64,000 bases of DNA from Picochlorum sp. 'celeri'. Lineage: Eukaryota; Chlorophyta; Trebouxiophyceae. The notes under the pieces are model-generated. The model was given only the letters and a program-made list of their open reading frames with translations. It was not told where the DNA came from and did not search any database. The stretch spans positions 434,001 to 498,000 of the forward strand of contig JAACMV010000006.1 in the NCBI GenBank assembly GCA_010909725.1, read 5' to 3'. Of the stretch, positions 29,603 through 43,100 are shown in pieces. Within the stretch, counting starts at the first letter, position 1; each line of letters starts with the position of its first letter. Position numbers and translations under genes: made by a program.

Positions 29603-32600
29603 TTACCTCACTCCTGGTAAGGTCCTCGTGAGGGGTGAGGAGCAAGTTGTCTTGACTGACGTCTCCGATATCACATAGCATGTATACGTTTTACTTGCTT
29701 CAAGCTGTCCAACAGTGCCAGTGACAGTACCCCCAGCCACAGTTCCAACTACTGCGCTAGTAAAAGTTGCTCCAGATGTCACACAAGTTGGGCTTGTGTA
29801 CCCATTTTCAAGGTACCAATCTGATGAAAGACATTGTATCTTGTAAAGAATTGTCTCCGATCCACCACCTTGCTCTGCGGTAGCTGAGATTCCAATTGAT
29901 GAGAAGGTAACCGACGTAGAATCAATATTCAGGGCAGCTGATGGTCCAGTATTTTGCCCAAGTTCCGTTGAGCAGGTTTGTCCTGAGGCTGTCTCAGCGA
30001 TAATGTAGCACGAGTAGTCTGTATTGGATACAAGCCCAGTCACCTGCGCAGACACCTTGCCACCGGACACAGTGCCTGTCACTCCCACTCCATCCACATC
30101 GCAAGCTGCGCCAGCGGCAAGGCACTGCACCTTGTAGCCAATGGCCTCCGCAGATCCACCAGCCACAGACTCGCTCGCCTCAGGAGTGATCGACACAGAG
30201 TCGACTGCCTTGGTCACAATGCCCTGGGGCGCCGCAGGGTACGTGTTCTGGCTGAGCATGGCGGAGCACACCTTTGCTTCGGCTGTCTCGGCGATCACGT
30301 AGCACGAGTACGCCGTGTTGGAGTCAAGCCCAGTCACCTGACCGGACACCTTACCACTGGATACGGTGCCAGCCACCGCACTGTCGTATCCCGTTCCACT
30401 CGTTTCGCAAGGCACGTCGTCACCAGCAAGGCACTGCACCTTGTAGCCAATGGCCTCCGCAGATCCACCAGCCACAGACTCGCTCGCCTCAGGAGTGATC
30501 GACACAGAGTCGACTGCCTTCATTGCAATGCCCTGGGGCGCCTCAGGGTACGTGTTCTGGCTGAGCTTGGCGGAGCAGGTCTTTGTTTCGGCTGTCTCGG
30601 CGATCACGTAGCACGAGTACGCCGTGTTGGAGTCAAGCCCAGTCACCTGACCGGACACCTTACCACTGGATACGGTGCCAGCCACCGCACTGTCGTATCC
30701 CGTTCCACTCGTGTCGCAAGCCACATCGCCAGCAAGGCACTGCACCTTGTATGCTGTGATTGTCGTTGCCCCGCCCCCTGTTGATGGGTCAGCCTCAGGG
30801 CTGATCGTCGTGGTGCTCACCGCCTTTGTCACAATATTGGCTGGTCCTGCTACCTGCGTCGCCTGGCTGAGCTTGTCCGAGCAGGTCTTTCCTGAGGCAG
30901 TCTCCGCAATCACATAGCACGAGTACGCCGTGTTGGACACCAGCCCAGTCACCTGACCGGACACCTTGCCATCGGACACGGTGCCAGCCACTGCTTTGTC
31001 GTATTCCGTTCCACTCGTGTCGCAAGCCACATCGCCAGCAAGGCACTGCACCTTGTAGCCAATGGCCTCCGCAGATCCACCAGCCACAGACTCACTCGCC
31101 TCGGGCGTGATCGACACAGAGTCGACTGCCTTCATTGCAATGCCCTGGGGCGCCGCAGGGTACGTGTTCTGGCTGAGCATGGCGGAGCACACCTTTGCTT
31201 CGGCTGTCTCGGCGATCACGTAGCACGAGTACGCCGTGTTGGACACAAGCCCAGTCACCTGACCGGACACCTTGCCATCGGACACGGTGCCTGCCACTGC
31301 ATTGTCGTATCCCGTTCCACTCGTTTCGCAAGGCACGTCGTCACCAGCAAGGCACTGCACCTTGTAGCCAATGGCCTCCGCAGATCCACCAGCCACAGAC
31401 TCGCTCGCCTCAGGAGTGATCGACACAGAGTCGACTGCCTTGGTCACAATGCCCTGGGGCGCCGCAGGGTACGTGTTCTGGCTGAGCATGGCGGAGCACA
31501 CCTTTGCTTCGGCTGTCTCGGCGATCACGTAGCACGAGTACGCCGTGTTGGAGTCAAGCCCAGTCACCTGACCGGACACCTTGCCATCGGACTCGATGCC
31601 AGCCACCGCACTGTCGTATCCCGTTCCACTCGTGGCGCAAGCCACGTCGTCACCAGCAAGGCACTGCACCTTGTAGCCAATGGCCTCCGCAGATCCACCA
31701 GCCACAGACTCGCTCGCCTCAGGAGTGATCGACACAGAGTCGACTGCCTTCATTGCAATGCCCTGGGGCGCCTCAGGGTACGTGTTCTGGCTGAGCTTGG
31801 CGGAGCAGGTCTTTGTTTCGGCTGTCTCGGCGATCACGTAGCACGAGTACGCCGTGTTGGAGTCAAGCCCAGTCACCTGACCGGACACCTTACCACTGGA
31901 TACGGTGCCAGCCACCGCACTGTCGTATCCCGTTCCACTCGTGTCGCAAGCCACATCGCCAGCAAGGCACTGCACCTTGTATGCTGTGATTGTCGTTGCC
32001 CCGCCCCCTGTTGATGGGTCAGCCTCAGGGCTGATCGTCGTGGTGCTCACCGCCTTTGTCACAATATTGGCTGGTCCTGCTACCTGCGTCGCCTGGCTGA
32101 GCTTGTCCGAGCAGGTCTTTCCTGAGGCAGTCTCCGCAATCACATAGCACGAGTACGCCGTGTTGGACACCAGCCCAGTCACCTGACCGGACACCTTGCC
32201 ATCGGACACGGTGCCAGCCACTGCATTGTCGTATTCCGTTCCACTCGTGTCGCAAGCCACATCGCCAGCAAGGCACTGCACCTTGTAGTCAATGGCCTCC
32301 GCAGATCCACCAGCCACAGACTCACTCGCCTCAGGAGTGATCGACACAGAGTCGACTGCCTTCATTGCAATGCCCTGGGGCGCCGCAGGGTACGTGTTCT
32401 GGCTGAGCTTGGCGGAGCACACCTTTGCTTCGGCTGTCTCGGCGATCACGTAGCACGAGTACGCCGTGTTGGACACAAGCCCAGTCACCTGACCGGACAC
32501 CTTGCCATCGGACACGGTGCCTGCCACTGCATTGTCGTATCCCGTTCCACTCGTTTCGCAAGGCACGTCGTCACCAGCAAGGCACTGCACCTTGTAGCCT

Positions 32601-35600
32601 GTTATCACCGCAGCAGCTCCGCCATCAACGACTTCACTAGCTTCAAGGGAGATAGCAGATTGATCGACATTTTTTGATACTATATTCTGTGGAGATTGTA
32701 TCTGGGTGTTTACCTCCCAGGATGATGAGCACGTCTTCCCTGCTGGTGTTTGAGCAATAACATAGCATGAATACATTGTGTTTGATAACAGGCCAGTGAT
32801 AGTAGCAGATACTCTGCCATTTGATATGCTGCCAGTCACAGCGCCAGAGTACCCTACACCGGATGTATCACACACAACATCTCCAGCAAGACACTGTACT
32901 TTATACTCAACTTCATCCACTCCAGCCTCACTTGTCTTGGACTGTACTTTGATAGAATCTGCCAAAACTTCAATAACCTGGATATTACTAACAGGTGATG
33001 GCAGAGTTTTCACATTTAGGACACCGGAACAAGCTTTGCTCGTATCAGTTATGGCGATAATGTAACACGAGTATGCTGCATTTGCAGAGAGACCTCCAAC
33101 ACCACCAGAAACTTTCCCATTCAAAACACTCCCATCAACAGATGAATCATACCCAGAACCAGATTTTTCACAAGGAATATTAATACCCTGTAAACACTGC
33201 ACCTTGTATTCTATCGCACCACCATCTGGCAGTATAGCTTCCGGTGTGATCGACTGGAAATCTATAGATTTTGTCACAATATTGGCTGGTCCTGCTACCT
33301 GCGTCGCCTGGCTGAGCTTGTCCGAGCAGGTCTTTCCTGAGGCAGTCTCCGCAATCACGTAGCACGAGTACGCCGTGTTGGACACAAGCCCAGTCACCTG
33401 ACCGGACACCTTGCCATCGGACACGGTGCCTGCCACTGCATTGTCGTATCCCGTTCCACTCGTGGCGCAAGCCACGTCGTCACCAGCAAGGCACTGCACC
33501 TTGTAGCCAATGGCCTCCGCAGATCCACCAGCCACAGACTCGCTCGCCTCAGGAGTGATCGACACAGAGTCGACTGCCTTCATTGCAATGCCCTGGGGCG
33601 CCTCAGGGTACGTGTTCTGGCTGAGCTTGGCGGAGCAGGTCTTTGCTTCGGCTGTCTCGGCGATCACGTAGCACGAGTACGCCGTGTTGGACACCAGCCC
33701 AGTCACCTGACCGGACACCTTACCACTGGATACGGTGCCAGCCACCGCACTGTCGTATCCCGTTCCACTCGTGGCGCAAGCCACGTCGTCACCATCAAGG
33801 CACTGCACCTTGTAGCCAGTGGCTCCACTCACCGTGTCAGACTCCGGGGAAATGGATGTGCTGTCCACTGACTTCGCTTGCACGTTTGAAGGTGATAGAA
33901 TGTCCGTGATCTCTCTGAGCTTGTCCGAGCACACCTTTGCTTCGGCTGTCTCGGCGATCACGTAGCACGAGTACGCCGTGTTGGACACCAGCCCAGTCAC
34001 CTGACCGGACACCTTGCCATCGGACTCGCTGCCTGCCACTGCATTGTCGTATCCCGTTCCACTCGTTTCGCAAGCCACGTCACCAGCAAGGCACTGCACC
34101 TTGTAGCCCAAAATTTGCTCCACTCCGCCTCCAGTTGAGGAGTCTGCCTGCGGCGTGATGGAGTCCTTGGTTTTCTCCTTTCTCTGGATATTCGCCGGTC
34201 CCCCAACCTTGGTGGCCTGGCTGAGCTTGTCCGAGCAGGTCTTTCTTGTGGCGGCCTCTACAATCACGTAGCACGAGTACGCCGTGTTGGACACAAGCCC
34301 AGTCACCTGCGCAGATACCCTGCCACCGGACACGGTGCCAGCCACTCCCGCTCCATCCACATTGCAAGGCACGTCGTCACCATCAAGGCACTGCACCTTG
34401 TAGCCCGTGATTGTTGACACCCCACCTCCGGACGGAACATCAGCCTCGGGCGTGATCGAGGACGAGTCCCACGCCTTGGCGACAATATTGCTGGAAGATG
34501 CAGGATACGTGTTCTGGCTGAGCTTGTCCGAGCAGGTCTTTCCTGAGGCAGTCTCCGCAATCACGTAGCACGAGTACGCCGTGTTGGACACAAGCCCAGT
34601 CACCTGACCGGACACCTTGCCATCGGACTCGCTGCCTGCCACTGCATTGTCGTATCCCGTTCCACTCGTGGCGCAAGCCACGTCGTCACCAGCAAGGCAC
34701 TGCACCTTGTAGCCAATGGCCTCCGCAGATCCACCAGCCACAGACTCGCTCGCCTCAGGAGTGATCGACACAGAGTCGACTGCCTTCATTGCAATGCCCT
34801 GGGGCGCCTCAGGGTACGTGTTCTGGCTGAGCTTGGCGGAGCAGGTCTTTGCTTCGGCTGTCTCGGCGATCACGTAGCACGAGTACGCCGTGTTGGAGTC
34901 AAGCCCAGTCACCTGACCGGACACCTTGCCATCGGACTCGATGCCAGCCACCGCACTGTCGTATTCCGTTCCACTCGTGGCGCAAGCCACGTCGTCACCA
35001 GCAAGGCACTGCACCTTGTATGCTGTGATTGCCGCGGCCGCACCACCAGTGGATGGGTCAGCCTCAGGGCTGATCGTCGTGGTGCTCACCGCCTTTGTCA
35101 CAATATTGGCTGGTCCTGCTACCTGCGTCGCCTGGCTGAGCTTGTCCGAGCAGGTCTTTCCTGAGGCAGTCTCCGCAATCACGTAGCACGAGTACGCCGT
35201 GTTGGACACAAGCCCAGTCACCTGACCGGACACCTTGCCATCGGACTCGCTGCCTGCCACTGCATTGTCGTATCCCGTTCCACTCGTGGCGCAAGCCACG
35301 TCGTCACCAGCAAGGCACTGCACCTTGTAGCCAATGGCCTCCGCAGATCCACCAGCCACAGACTCGCTCGCCTCAGGAGTGATCGACACAGAGTCGACTG
35401 CCTTCATTGCAATGCCCTGGGGCGCCTCAGGGTACGTGTTCTGGCTGAGCTTGGCGGAGCAGGTCTTTGCTTCGGCTGTCTCGGCGATCACGTAGCACGA
35501 GTACGCCGTGTTGGATTCAAGCTCAGTCACCTGACCGGACACCTTGCCACCAAACAGAGTACCAGCCACTGCTTTGTCGTATTCTGTTCCACTCGTGGCG

Positions 35601-38600
35601 CAAGGCACGTCGTCACCATCAAGGCACTGCACCTTGTAGCCAGTGGCTCCACTCACCGTGTCAGACTCCGGGGAAATGGATGTGCTGTCCACTGACTTCG
35701 CTTGCACGTTTGAAGGTGATAGAATGTCCGTGATCTCTCTGAGCTTGTCCGAGCACACCTTTGCTTCGGCTGTCTCGGCGATCACGTAGCACGAGTACGC
35801 CGTGTTGGACACCAGCCCAGTCACCTGACCGGACACCTTGCCATCGGACTCGATGCCTGCCACTGCTTTGTCGTATTCCGTTCCACTCGTTTCGCAAGCC
35901 ACGTCACCAGCAAGGCACTGCACCTTGTAGCCCAAAATTTGCTCCACTCCGCCTCCAGTTGAGGAGTCTGCCTGCGGCGTGATGGAGTCCTTGGTTTTCT
36001 CCTTTCTCTGGATATTCGCCGGTCCCCCAACCTTGGTGGCCTGGCTGAGCTTGTCCGAGCAGGTCTTTCCTGTGGCGGCCTCTACAATCACGTAGCACGA
36101 GTACGCCGTGTTGGACACAAGCCCAGTCACCTGCGCAGATACCCTGCCACCGGACACGGTGCCAGCCACTCCCGCTCCATCCACATTGCAAGGCACGTCG
36201 TCACCATCAAGGCACTGCACCTTGTAGCCCGTGATTGTTGACACCCCACCTCCGGACGGAACATCAGCCTCGGGCGTGATCGAGGACGAGTCCCACGCCT
36301 TGGCGACAATATTGCTGGAAGATGCAGGATACGTGTTCTGGCTGAGCTTGTCCGAGCAGGTCTTTCCTGAGGCAGTCTCCGCAATCACGTAGCACGAGTA
36401 CGCCGTGTTGGACACAAGCCCAGTCACCTGACCGGACACCTTGCCATCGGACTCGCTGCCTGCCACTGCATTGTCGTATCCCGTTCCACTCGTGGCGCAA
36501 GCCACGTCGTCACCAGCAAGGCACTGCACCTTGTAGCCAATGGCCTCCGCAGATCCACCAGCCACAGACTCGCTCGCCTCAGGAGTGATCGACACAGAGT
36601 CGACTGCCTTCATTGCAATGCCCTGGGGCGCCTCAGGGTACGTGTTCTGGCTGAGCTTGGCGGAGCAGGTCTTTGCTTCGGCTGTCTCGGCGATCACGTA
36701 GCACGAGTACGCCGTGTTGGAGTCAAGCCCAGTCACCTGACCGGACACCTTGCCATCGGACTCGATGCCAGCCACCGCACTGTCGTATTCCGTTCCACTC
36801 GTGGCGCAAGCCACGTCGTCACCAGCAAGGCACTGCACCTTGTATGCTGTGATTGCCGCGGCCGCACCACCAGTGGATGGGTCAGCCTCAGGGCTGATCG
36901 TCGTGGTGCTCACCGCCTTTGTCACAATATTGGCTGGTCCTGCTACCTGCGTCGCCTGGCTGAGCTTGTCCGAGCAGGTCTTTCCTGAGGCAGTCTCCGC
37001 AATCACGTAGCACGAGTACGCCGTGTTGGACACAAGCCCAGTCACCTGACCGGACACCTTGCCATCGGACTCGCTGCCTGCCACTGCATTGTCGTATCCC
37101 GTTCCACTCGTGGCGCAAGCCACGTCGTCACCAGCAAGGCACTGCACCTTGTAGCCAATGGCCTCCGCAGATCCACCAGCCACAGACTCGCTCGCCTCAG
37201 GAGTGATCGACACAGAGTCGACTGCCTTCATTGCAATGCCCTGGGGCGCCTCAGGGTACGTGTTCTGGCTGAGCTTGGCGGAGCAGGTCTTTGCTTCGGC
37301 TGTCTCGGCGATCACGTAGCACGAGTACGCCGTGTTGGATTCAAGCTCAGTCACCTGACCGGACACCTTGCCACCAAACAGAGTACCAGCCACTGCTTTG
37401 TCGTATTCTGTTCCACTCGTGGCGCAAGGCACGTCGTCACCATCAAGGCACTGCACCTTGTAGCCAGTGGCTCCACTCACCGTGTCAGACTCCGGGGAAA
37501 TGGATGTGCTGTCCACTGACTTCGCTTGCACGTTTGAAGGTGATAGAATGTCCGTGATCTCTCTGAGCTTGTCCGAGCACACCTTTGCTTCGGCTGTCTC
37601 GGCGATCACGTAGCACGAGTACGCCGTGTTGGACACCAGCCCAGTCACCTGACCGCGACACCTTGCCATCGGACTCGATGCCTGCCACTGCTTTGTCGTA
37701 TTCCGTTCCACTCGTTTCGCAAGCCACGTCACCAGCAAGGCACTGCACCTTGTAGCCCAAAATTTGCTCCACTCCGCCTCCAGTTGAGGGAGTCTGCCTG
37801 CGGCGTGATGGAGTCCTTGGTTTTCTCCTTTCTCTGGATATTCGCCGGTCCCCCAACCTTGGTGGCCTGGCTGAGCTTGTCCGAGCAGGTCTTTCCTTGT
37901 GGCGGCCTCTACAATCACGTAGCACGAGTACGCCGTGTTGGACACAAGCCCAGTCACCTGCGCAGATACCCTGCCACCGGACCACGGTGCCAGCCACTCC
38001 CGCTCCATCCACATTGCAAGGCACGTCGTCACCATCAAGGCACTGCACCTTGTAGCCCGTGATTGTTGACACCCCACCTCCGGACGGAACATCAGCCTCG
38101 GGCGTGATCGAGGACGAGTCCCACGCCTTGGCGACAATATTGCTGGAAGATGCAGGATACGTGTTCTGGCTGAGCTTGTCCGAGCACACCTTTGCTTCGG
38201 CTGTCTCGGCGATCACGTAGCACGAGTACGCCGTGTTGGACACAAGCCCAGTCACCTGACGCGGACACCTTGCCACCAAACAGAGTACCAGCCACTGCCT
38301 TGTCGTATCCCGTTCCACTCGTGGCGCAAGCCACGTCGTCACCAGCAAGGCACTGCACCTTGTAGCCAATGGCCTCCGCAGATCCACCAGCCACAGACTC
38401 GCTCGCCTCAGGAGTGATCGACACAGAGTCGACTGCCTTCATTGCAATGCCCTGGGGCGCCTCAGGGTACGTGTTCTGGCTGAGCTTGTCCGAGCAGGTC
38501 TTTCCTGAGGCAGTCTCCGCAATCACGTAGCACGAGTACGCCGTGTTGGACACCAGCCCAGTCACCTGACCGGACACCTTGCCATCGGACTCGATGCCTG

Positions 38601-40396
38601 CCACTGCATTGTCGTATCCCGTTCCACTCGTGGCGCAAGCCACGTCGTCACCAGCAAGGCACTGTACCTTGTATGTTGCAGGCAGAGATGAAGGGGATTG
38701 ATTTTGCTCGATCATGAGGAGGATATTCCTAACTCCAACAGATTGTGATGTTGGAGTATTCAAAAACGGTGAGGGAGGTGGAGAAGGAGAGGGGGGGAAT
38801 TGCGGAATGGATACAGGATCTGGCTGTGGCTCAGGCTGAGGTTCTGGCTCGGGTTCTGGCTGTGGCTCAGGCTCGCGTTCTGGCTCGGGTTCTGGCTGTG
38901 GCTCAGGCTCAGGTTCTGGCTCGGGTTCTGGCTGTGGCTCAGGCTGAGGTTCTGGCTCGGGTTCAGGCTCAGGCTCGGCTCAGGCTCGGGTTCACCTGGA
39001 ACCTCTTGAGTATCAGAAGTTTGCTCTACTCGATCAACCTGAGCACCCTCGCAAGGGCAGCTGAAGTTATTTCAGGGTTTTGCAAATTCTGTGATGTCTG
39101 TGCAGCAGCCTGTGTTGCCGCCTCCACTGAGATGTATCAGTCACTCGAAAGGACATCTGGCTGTCTATTATGATTCCCTCAGCGCCTGTATCCGTCTGAA
39201 ACAGACTTGTTCCCGATCGACCTGATCGACCTGATGCTGGACGAACACTCACTACAGTGCAGTTAATCAGGTCAGGGTCATAATTGGATTTTTGTGCATA
39301 ATCGGAGATAGATATCAAGTTCCTGCATAAAGTTTCCTGTTTTCCTTGTCCAAAGGACTCCACAGTCTATTTGCAAAGGAAGTTTGGACGTTCAGCACAG
39401 GAATCTCAACAGTAATCACAGCGGGTGGAGGTGGAGAAGGCGGTGGTGGTGACAAACGGTGGCAGGATGGGCCTTTTCAGAATGAACCTCCAATGCAGAC
39501 CCTTTCGCGAGGCACGATCCAATATGACTGAACTGTCTCTGCATAGATATTGTCTCTGAGGACTGGACCAAGAAGGCTCACAGATCCCCTGTTGTTACAG
39601 GTCTCTCGATTACTGCATCATATAGCAAGAAGACATTCTGGTAGTTCTTCCCTCCTGATGAAACCTCATTCATGTTGGACCGTGAACAAAAATTCTAGCG
39701 AGATACTTCTTAATCCGTACCTTTGCAAATACCTTGTATACTGTGCCTCGATTCCCACTTGAGTGAGATCCCACGAGAGCAAACCTCTGGGACGAAACAC
39801 GTACAGATTTGGACCGACAACTTCTGGCAAACGCCAGTTTTGCTGGACAGCACTTTGCTCGGTACACCTGCAAGTAACCCAAGGCAACGATGGTAGTAAT
39901 TCATAGTAGCAAGTATCTCCATAGGATACTACGAAAAAAAAAGGACGCACCGCCTCGAGGGAAAATGTGTTGCTTTCCTTGTTCAACACACGCCACCTCA
40001 TCGGCCTCTCCTTATCAGCGGACTGGAGCCGAACTCTTCCAGAAGAATCCCTTCCCCATTTCTTATAAGAAAGGTACTTTCCTGCAGGAGAAACCATATG
40101 ATTCAGTGTATAATTGAAAGGAAGGTTTACACACTCGCACATTGTCAAAACCCGTACCTCTGCAATCTCCTGTTCCGACAAACTGAACGATGTATTCTCC
40201 ATCGAGCAATGTTCCTGCAATGATCAGATTGTAAGTATTGGAGTCTAATTGTAGCAAAATGATCTACATTGATGTGTTTAACATTTCGAGTTTAGTGCAA
40301 TTCTCAAGGCCATGTCAGACCAAACTCACCATAGCACGCGGTCAAAAGACTAAAAAAAAGTACGGTTGCCACCGCGAACACAGTGTTGCGATTCAT
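29603..40396 (-). CDS. Giant secreted protein: beta-trefoil-like N-terminus and about 30 fibronectin-III-like repeats
   Basis: Exon 1 (40396-40330) is a signal peptide starting [18 protein letters not shown]. Exon 2 (40214-40158) and exon 3 (40081-39721) join in phase to give [30 protein letters not shown] and [20 protein letters not shown], a pattern like fascin/ricin-type beta-trefoils. Further exons (39.0-39.6 kb, including 39363-39067 with [15 protein letters not shown]) are not fully resolved. A Pro/Glu/Gln linker (about 38990-38810) precedes the repeats (38.7-29.6 kb). Each repeat is about 100 residues with [15 protein letters not shown] and [12 protein letters not shown], the FN3 C-to-F strand pattern plus conserved cysteines. 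26 are in frame up to the stop at 29603; four or more lie beyond frame breaks at 37.6-38.3 kb. No membrane anchor at the end. Likely an extracellular matrix or adhesion protein. The full span includes introns. Confidence 0.75.
30230..32640 (-). repeat. 1230-bp tandem duplication inside the FN3-repeat gene
   Basis: Segments around 30274-31030 recur almost exactly 1230 bp on, at 31504-32260. That is 410 codons, a four-repeat block, so the frame is kept. The two copies differ at scattered codons only. Confidence 0.8.
33780..38160 (-). repeat. 1824-bp higher-order tandem repeat inside the FN3-repeat gene
   Basis: Blocks at about 33.8, 35.66 and 37.48 kb repeat with a period of exactly 1824 bp (608 codons, six FN3-like units). 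The first two copies are nearly identical. The third, partial copy is equally similar apart from five one-base insertions near 37656, 37790, 37896, 37982 and 38259. Confidence 0.88.
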
Positions 40397-43100
40397 AACT
40401 GTATGAACACACAAGACCCAGAACAAAACTTGTACAAGTGTGTAGCGATTAGCGAGATCGGTCCTCCTCTCTCTATATATAGGGTTGATTGTTTTTTTTT
40501 TTGATTTATTTACTATAATTTACTATAATTAACTGTGTTTGATGATGTATATATATCCTTTCTTCGTTCTGCACGAAGATGGTAGACTTTAGCAGTGTTC
40601 AAAGATCGACTTACTGCAGACCATCAATGATATTGGGGATCTCAAAGAAGGTACGCTGTCTCTTTGCCTTAGTTTTTCACTTAAAAAATGAGCAACTATC
40701 ATTTAGAATTTGCTCAGACATCAGAGTCTACTAACGTGGATACGCAATCTAGCACCGATTTGACCCGGTGAGGCCTTATAAGGTAATTACCAAATGGCTC
40801 CTTTAAGGATATACAATATATCCTTACACTCGGGAACTCCCAGGTAGCCTCGTATTTGCAGGATAAGTCGAAGATAGCCGAAACCGATCTTTGTGACCGG
40901 TCCTGCGATATCTTTGATGGACTAAATTGACAACTGGATTCTTTTTTTGGCGTAGCCTCGTATTTGCAGGATAAGTCGAAGATAGCCGAAACCGATCTTT
41001 GTGACCGGTCCAGCGATATCTTTGATGCACTAAATTGACAACTGGATTCTTTTTTTGGCAGATTGGCTGAAACCAAGACAGATCATGAAGTTGGTGATTC
41101 GCATCAATTTTCTCACGAAGTCGCCTACTGTCACTCCATGAGAATGGTGTTGAGACGAAACAAGAAGCAGACGGCTCAATAGACGGCATTGGTGGGAGTA
41201 TGTTGAGTGTTTCCATGATGGAGTGCTAAAGCGGTTGTTGCACAGCAGAAAAACAGAAGCGAATGTTGATGTCGATGCAAGTAATATGATCAAATCAAAT
41301 CTTTGACAAGAAATGAACCATAGACATGTGATATATCTCGCGGATCAGTGGGCTTGCATTCCCGATCAACGACCAACCAACAGCCCAGGCAGCTCATGGG
41401 AGAAAATTGAAGGCTCTACCTGTTTCTTGTGGCTGTAACCCTTTCATACTGATACGTATATGGAAAGATTTTTAAATATATGCCGAAATTACATTTAAGT
41501 TACATCATCGCGTAGGAACTTGCCAACCCAAATACACTGGGCAGACACAAATCTAAGTGCATGTTATAGTCCATTAAAGTCCATCTTAAAGCCTTCCAAA
41601 CATATTGAAAACCTCTAGCACTTACTCAACCATCATAAATAAAGATATAACTTATGTCTATTATAGCAAGATGTTGAACCACGACGAGGAAATGACTCTA
41701 GTTTGGTACATAGCTCAGAGGTGTTTGCATGATGCATTCTCAGCCTTCCTGTAAATATAGACATCTGTTTCACCAAGCATAGCAGATGAGAATAGAAGTG
41801 AGCGGTATATATTGGCAGACCAACGACGATTGTCTACCAATCACTCCTTTTTAACGAAAGGCTTCACAACCGAATTTCAAACATACTTTACTCCTTCTGG
41901 GTCGGCTCTGAGTGCCGTGCAAGAACACGAACCCGACAGAGAATACAGTTGGAAAATAAAAGGACTTCTAGGCTACTCCGTATCACGAAAATTCGATGGG
42001 ACAAGACCTTGGATAACCATGATGCAAAGTTCCAGCAATGATGAACCCTCTAGTCTCATGAATACCATACCATGCGTCTGCTTTTTATCATGTTATTTGT
42101 GCAACATGAGGTATCCTCAGATTTGAGACTCTCATTGATCTAACAGACCAAGGAATCTGCAAAAAGGCCATTCCAATGCACTGCCGAGAAGGCATGAGGA
42201 ACGGCTTTATTTTGGGAGCATATAGCATAGTTTGGCCAACTTGTGAGGTTCTTATGCAGATAGGTAGAATATCTTTTCTATCGACTTGTTTAGTTTTCCC
42301 ATCATACTTCTCGGGTGCCCTTAGAACACCCTTAGAACACCCAGAATTTGAACTCTGCTCGGTAGCATCCTGCTGTTTCATCTTGCCACAGGAGACAAAT
42401 GCCACTTCTTACTTCACTTATTGCCGAAACGTATTTTCAATCTACCCTTCTGCATGATAGAATCTTTATTTAATAGTGAAGTCTGCGTATCTCTCATGCA
42501 GTGTTGCAACTAGCAACTTTTGCAAATCAGGAATCCTGTGGGTCTTTTTGCTTCCCCTGATGCCGTCCTTCATCAGACCCTGTACCCTTGAACTCTCAAA
42601 ACACACATTCAATTGAATTGAATTGAATCAAATACCATGTTGTTCCGGGAATTTAGGTTTCCTGGACCTATTTCCACAGGCCCATCAGAGCCAATCCGCA
42701 TGACAACAACTCCACCTCATGGAACAGGACACAAGTTTTCTCTTCGAGGCCACAACAAGCCTTTCTCAATTTTCAGTACTTAAATGATATTTGCTGTGTA
42801 TTTGGACGAAAGATCTCGAAGGCTGTCTCTGAAAATATAAGTAGTTGCCGCCAATTTGAATTTTCTAGGGACTGCATACGTGTACGATACCTTATACCCT
42901 TCCCTCGGGTATTTCACAATACCGAGACCCTGCGCATTGAACCAGCTAAGGCTATCCCACCTTCAGATCTGATCTCATCAAAATACACCACGTGGCTGGT
43001 ATTTCACCACCAAAGATAGATCCAGTGCGTCACATTGGTCACTGTATTGAGATTTGCACACGTAGTAGGCAATTCTAACGCCAACAACTGTCAATATAGC
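40397..43100. other. Long intergenic region with small repeats
   Basis: Holds the promoter of the giant gene (minus) and a perfect 9-bp stem AAGGATATA/TATATCCTT with 3-nt loop at 40805-40825. Two 108-bp tandem copies sit at 40844-41059 (listed separately). Open frames such as 41812-42126 (104 codons) show no recognisable domain. Confidence 0.45.
40844..41059. repeat. Two tandem 108-bp copies of a dispersed repeat
   Basis: Units 40844-40951 and 40952-41059 are almost identical. Each contains TTTGCAGGATAAGTCGAAGA followed by CCGAAA, a diverged form of the sequence in every 798-bp unit at 43.6-46.6 kb (TTTTGCAGGATAAATCGAAG). The unit is bounded by CTCCCAG, as also seen in the array. Confidence 0.85.

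Noticed and set aside
29603..38760. CRISPR-like array
   Set aside because: Repeats are ~300-bp protein-coding units with no spacer structure, and the organism is a eukaryote.
38745..39173. Plus-strand frame rich in Val/Leu/Ala/Gln (and a neighbouring Trp/Leu/Arg frame)
   Set aside because: It is the antisense of the Pro/Glu/Gln linker of the giant gene; the periodicity comes from the coding repeat on the other strand.
41812..42126. 104-codon plus frame
   Set aside because: No recognisable domain, signal or neighbour support; length is compatible with chance in this base composition.
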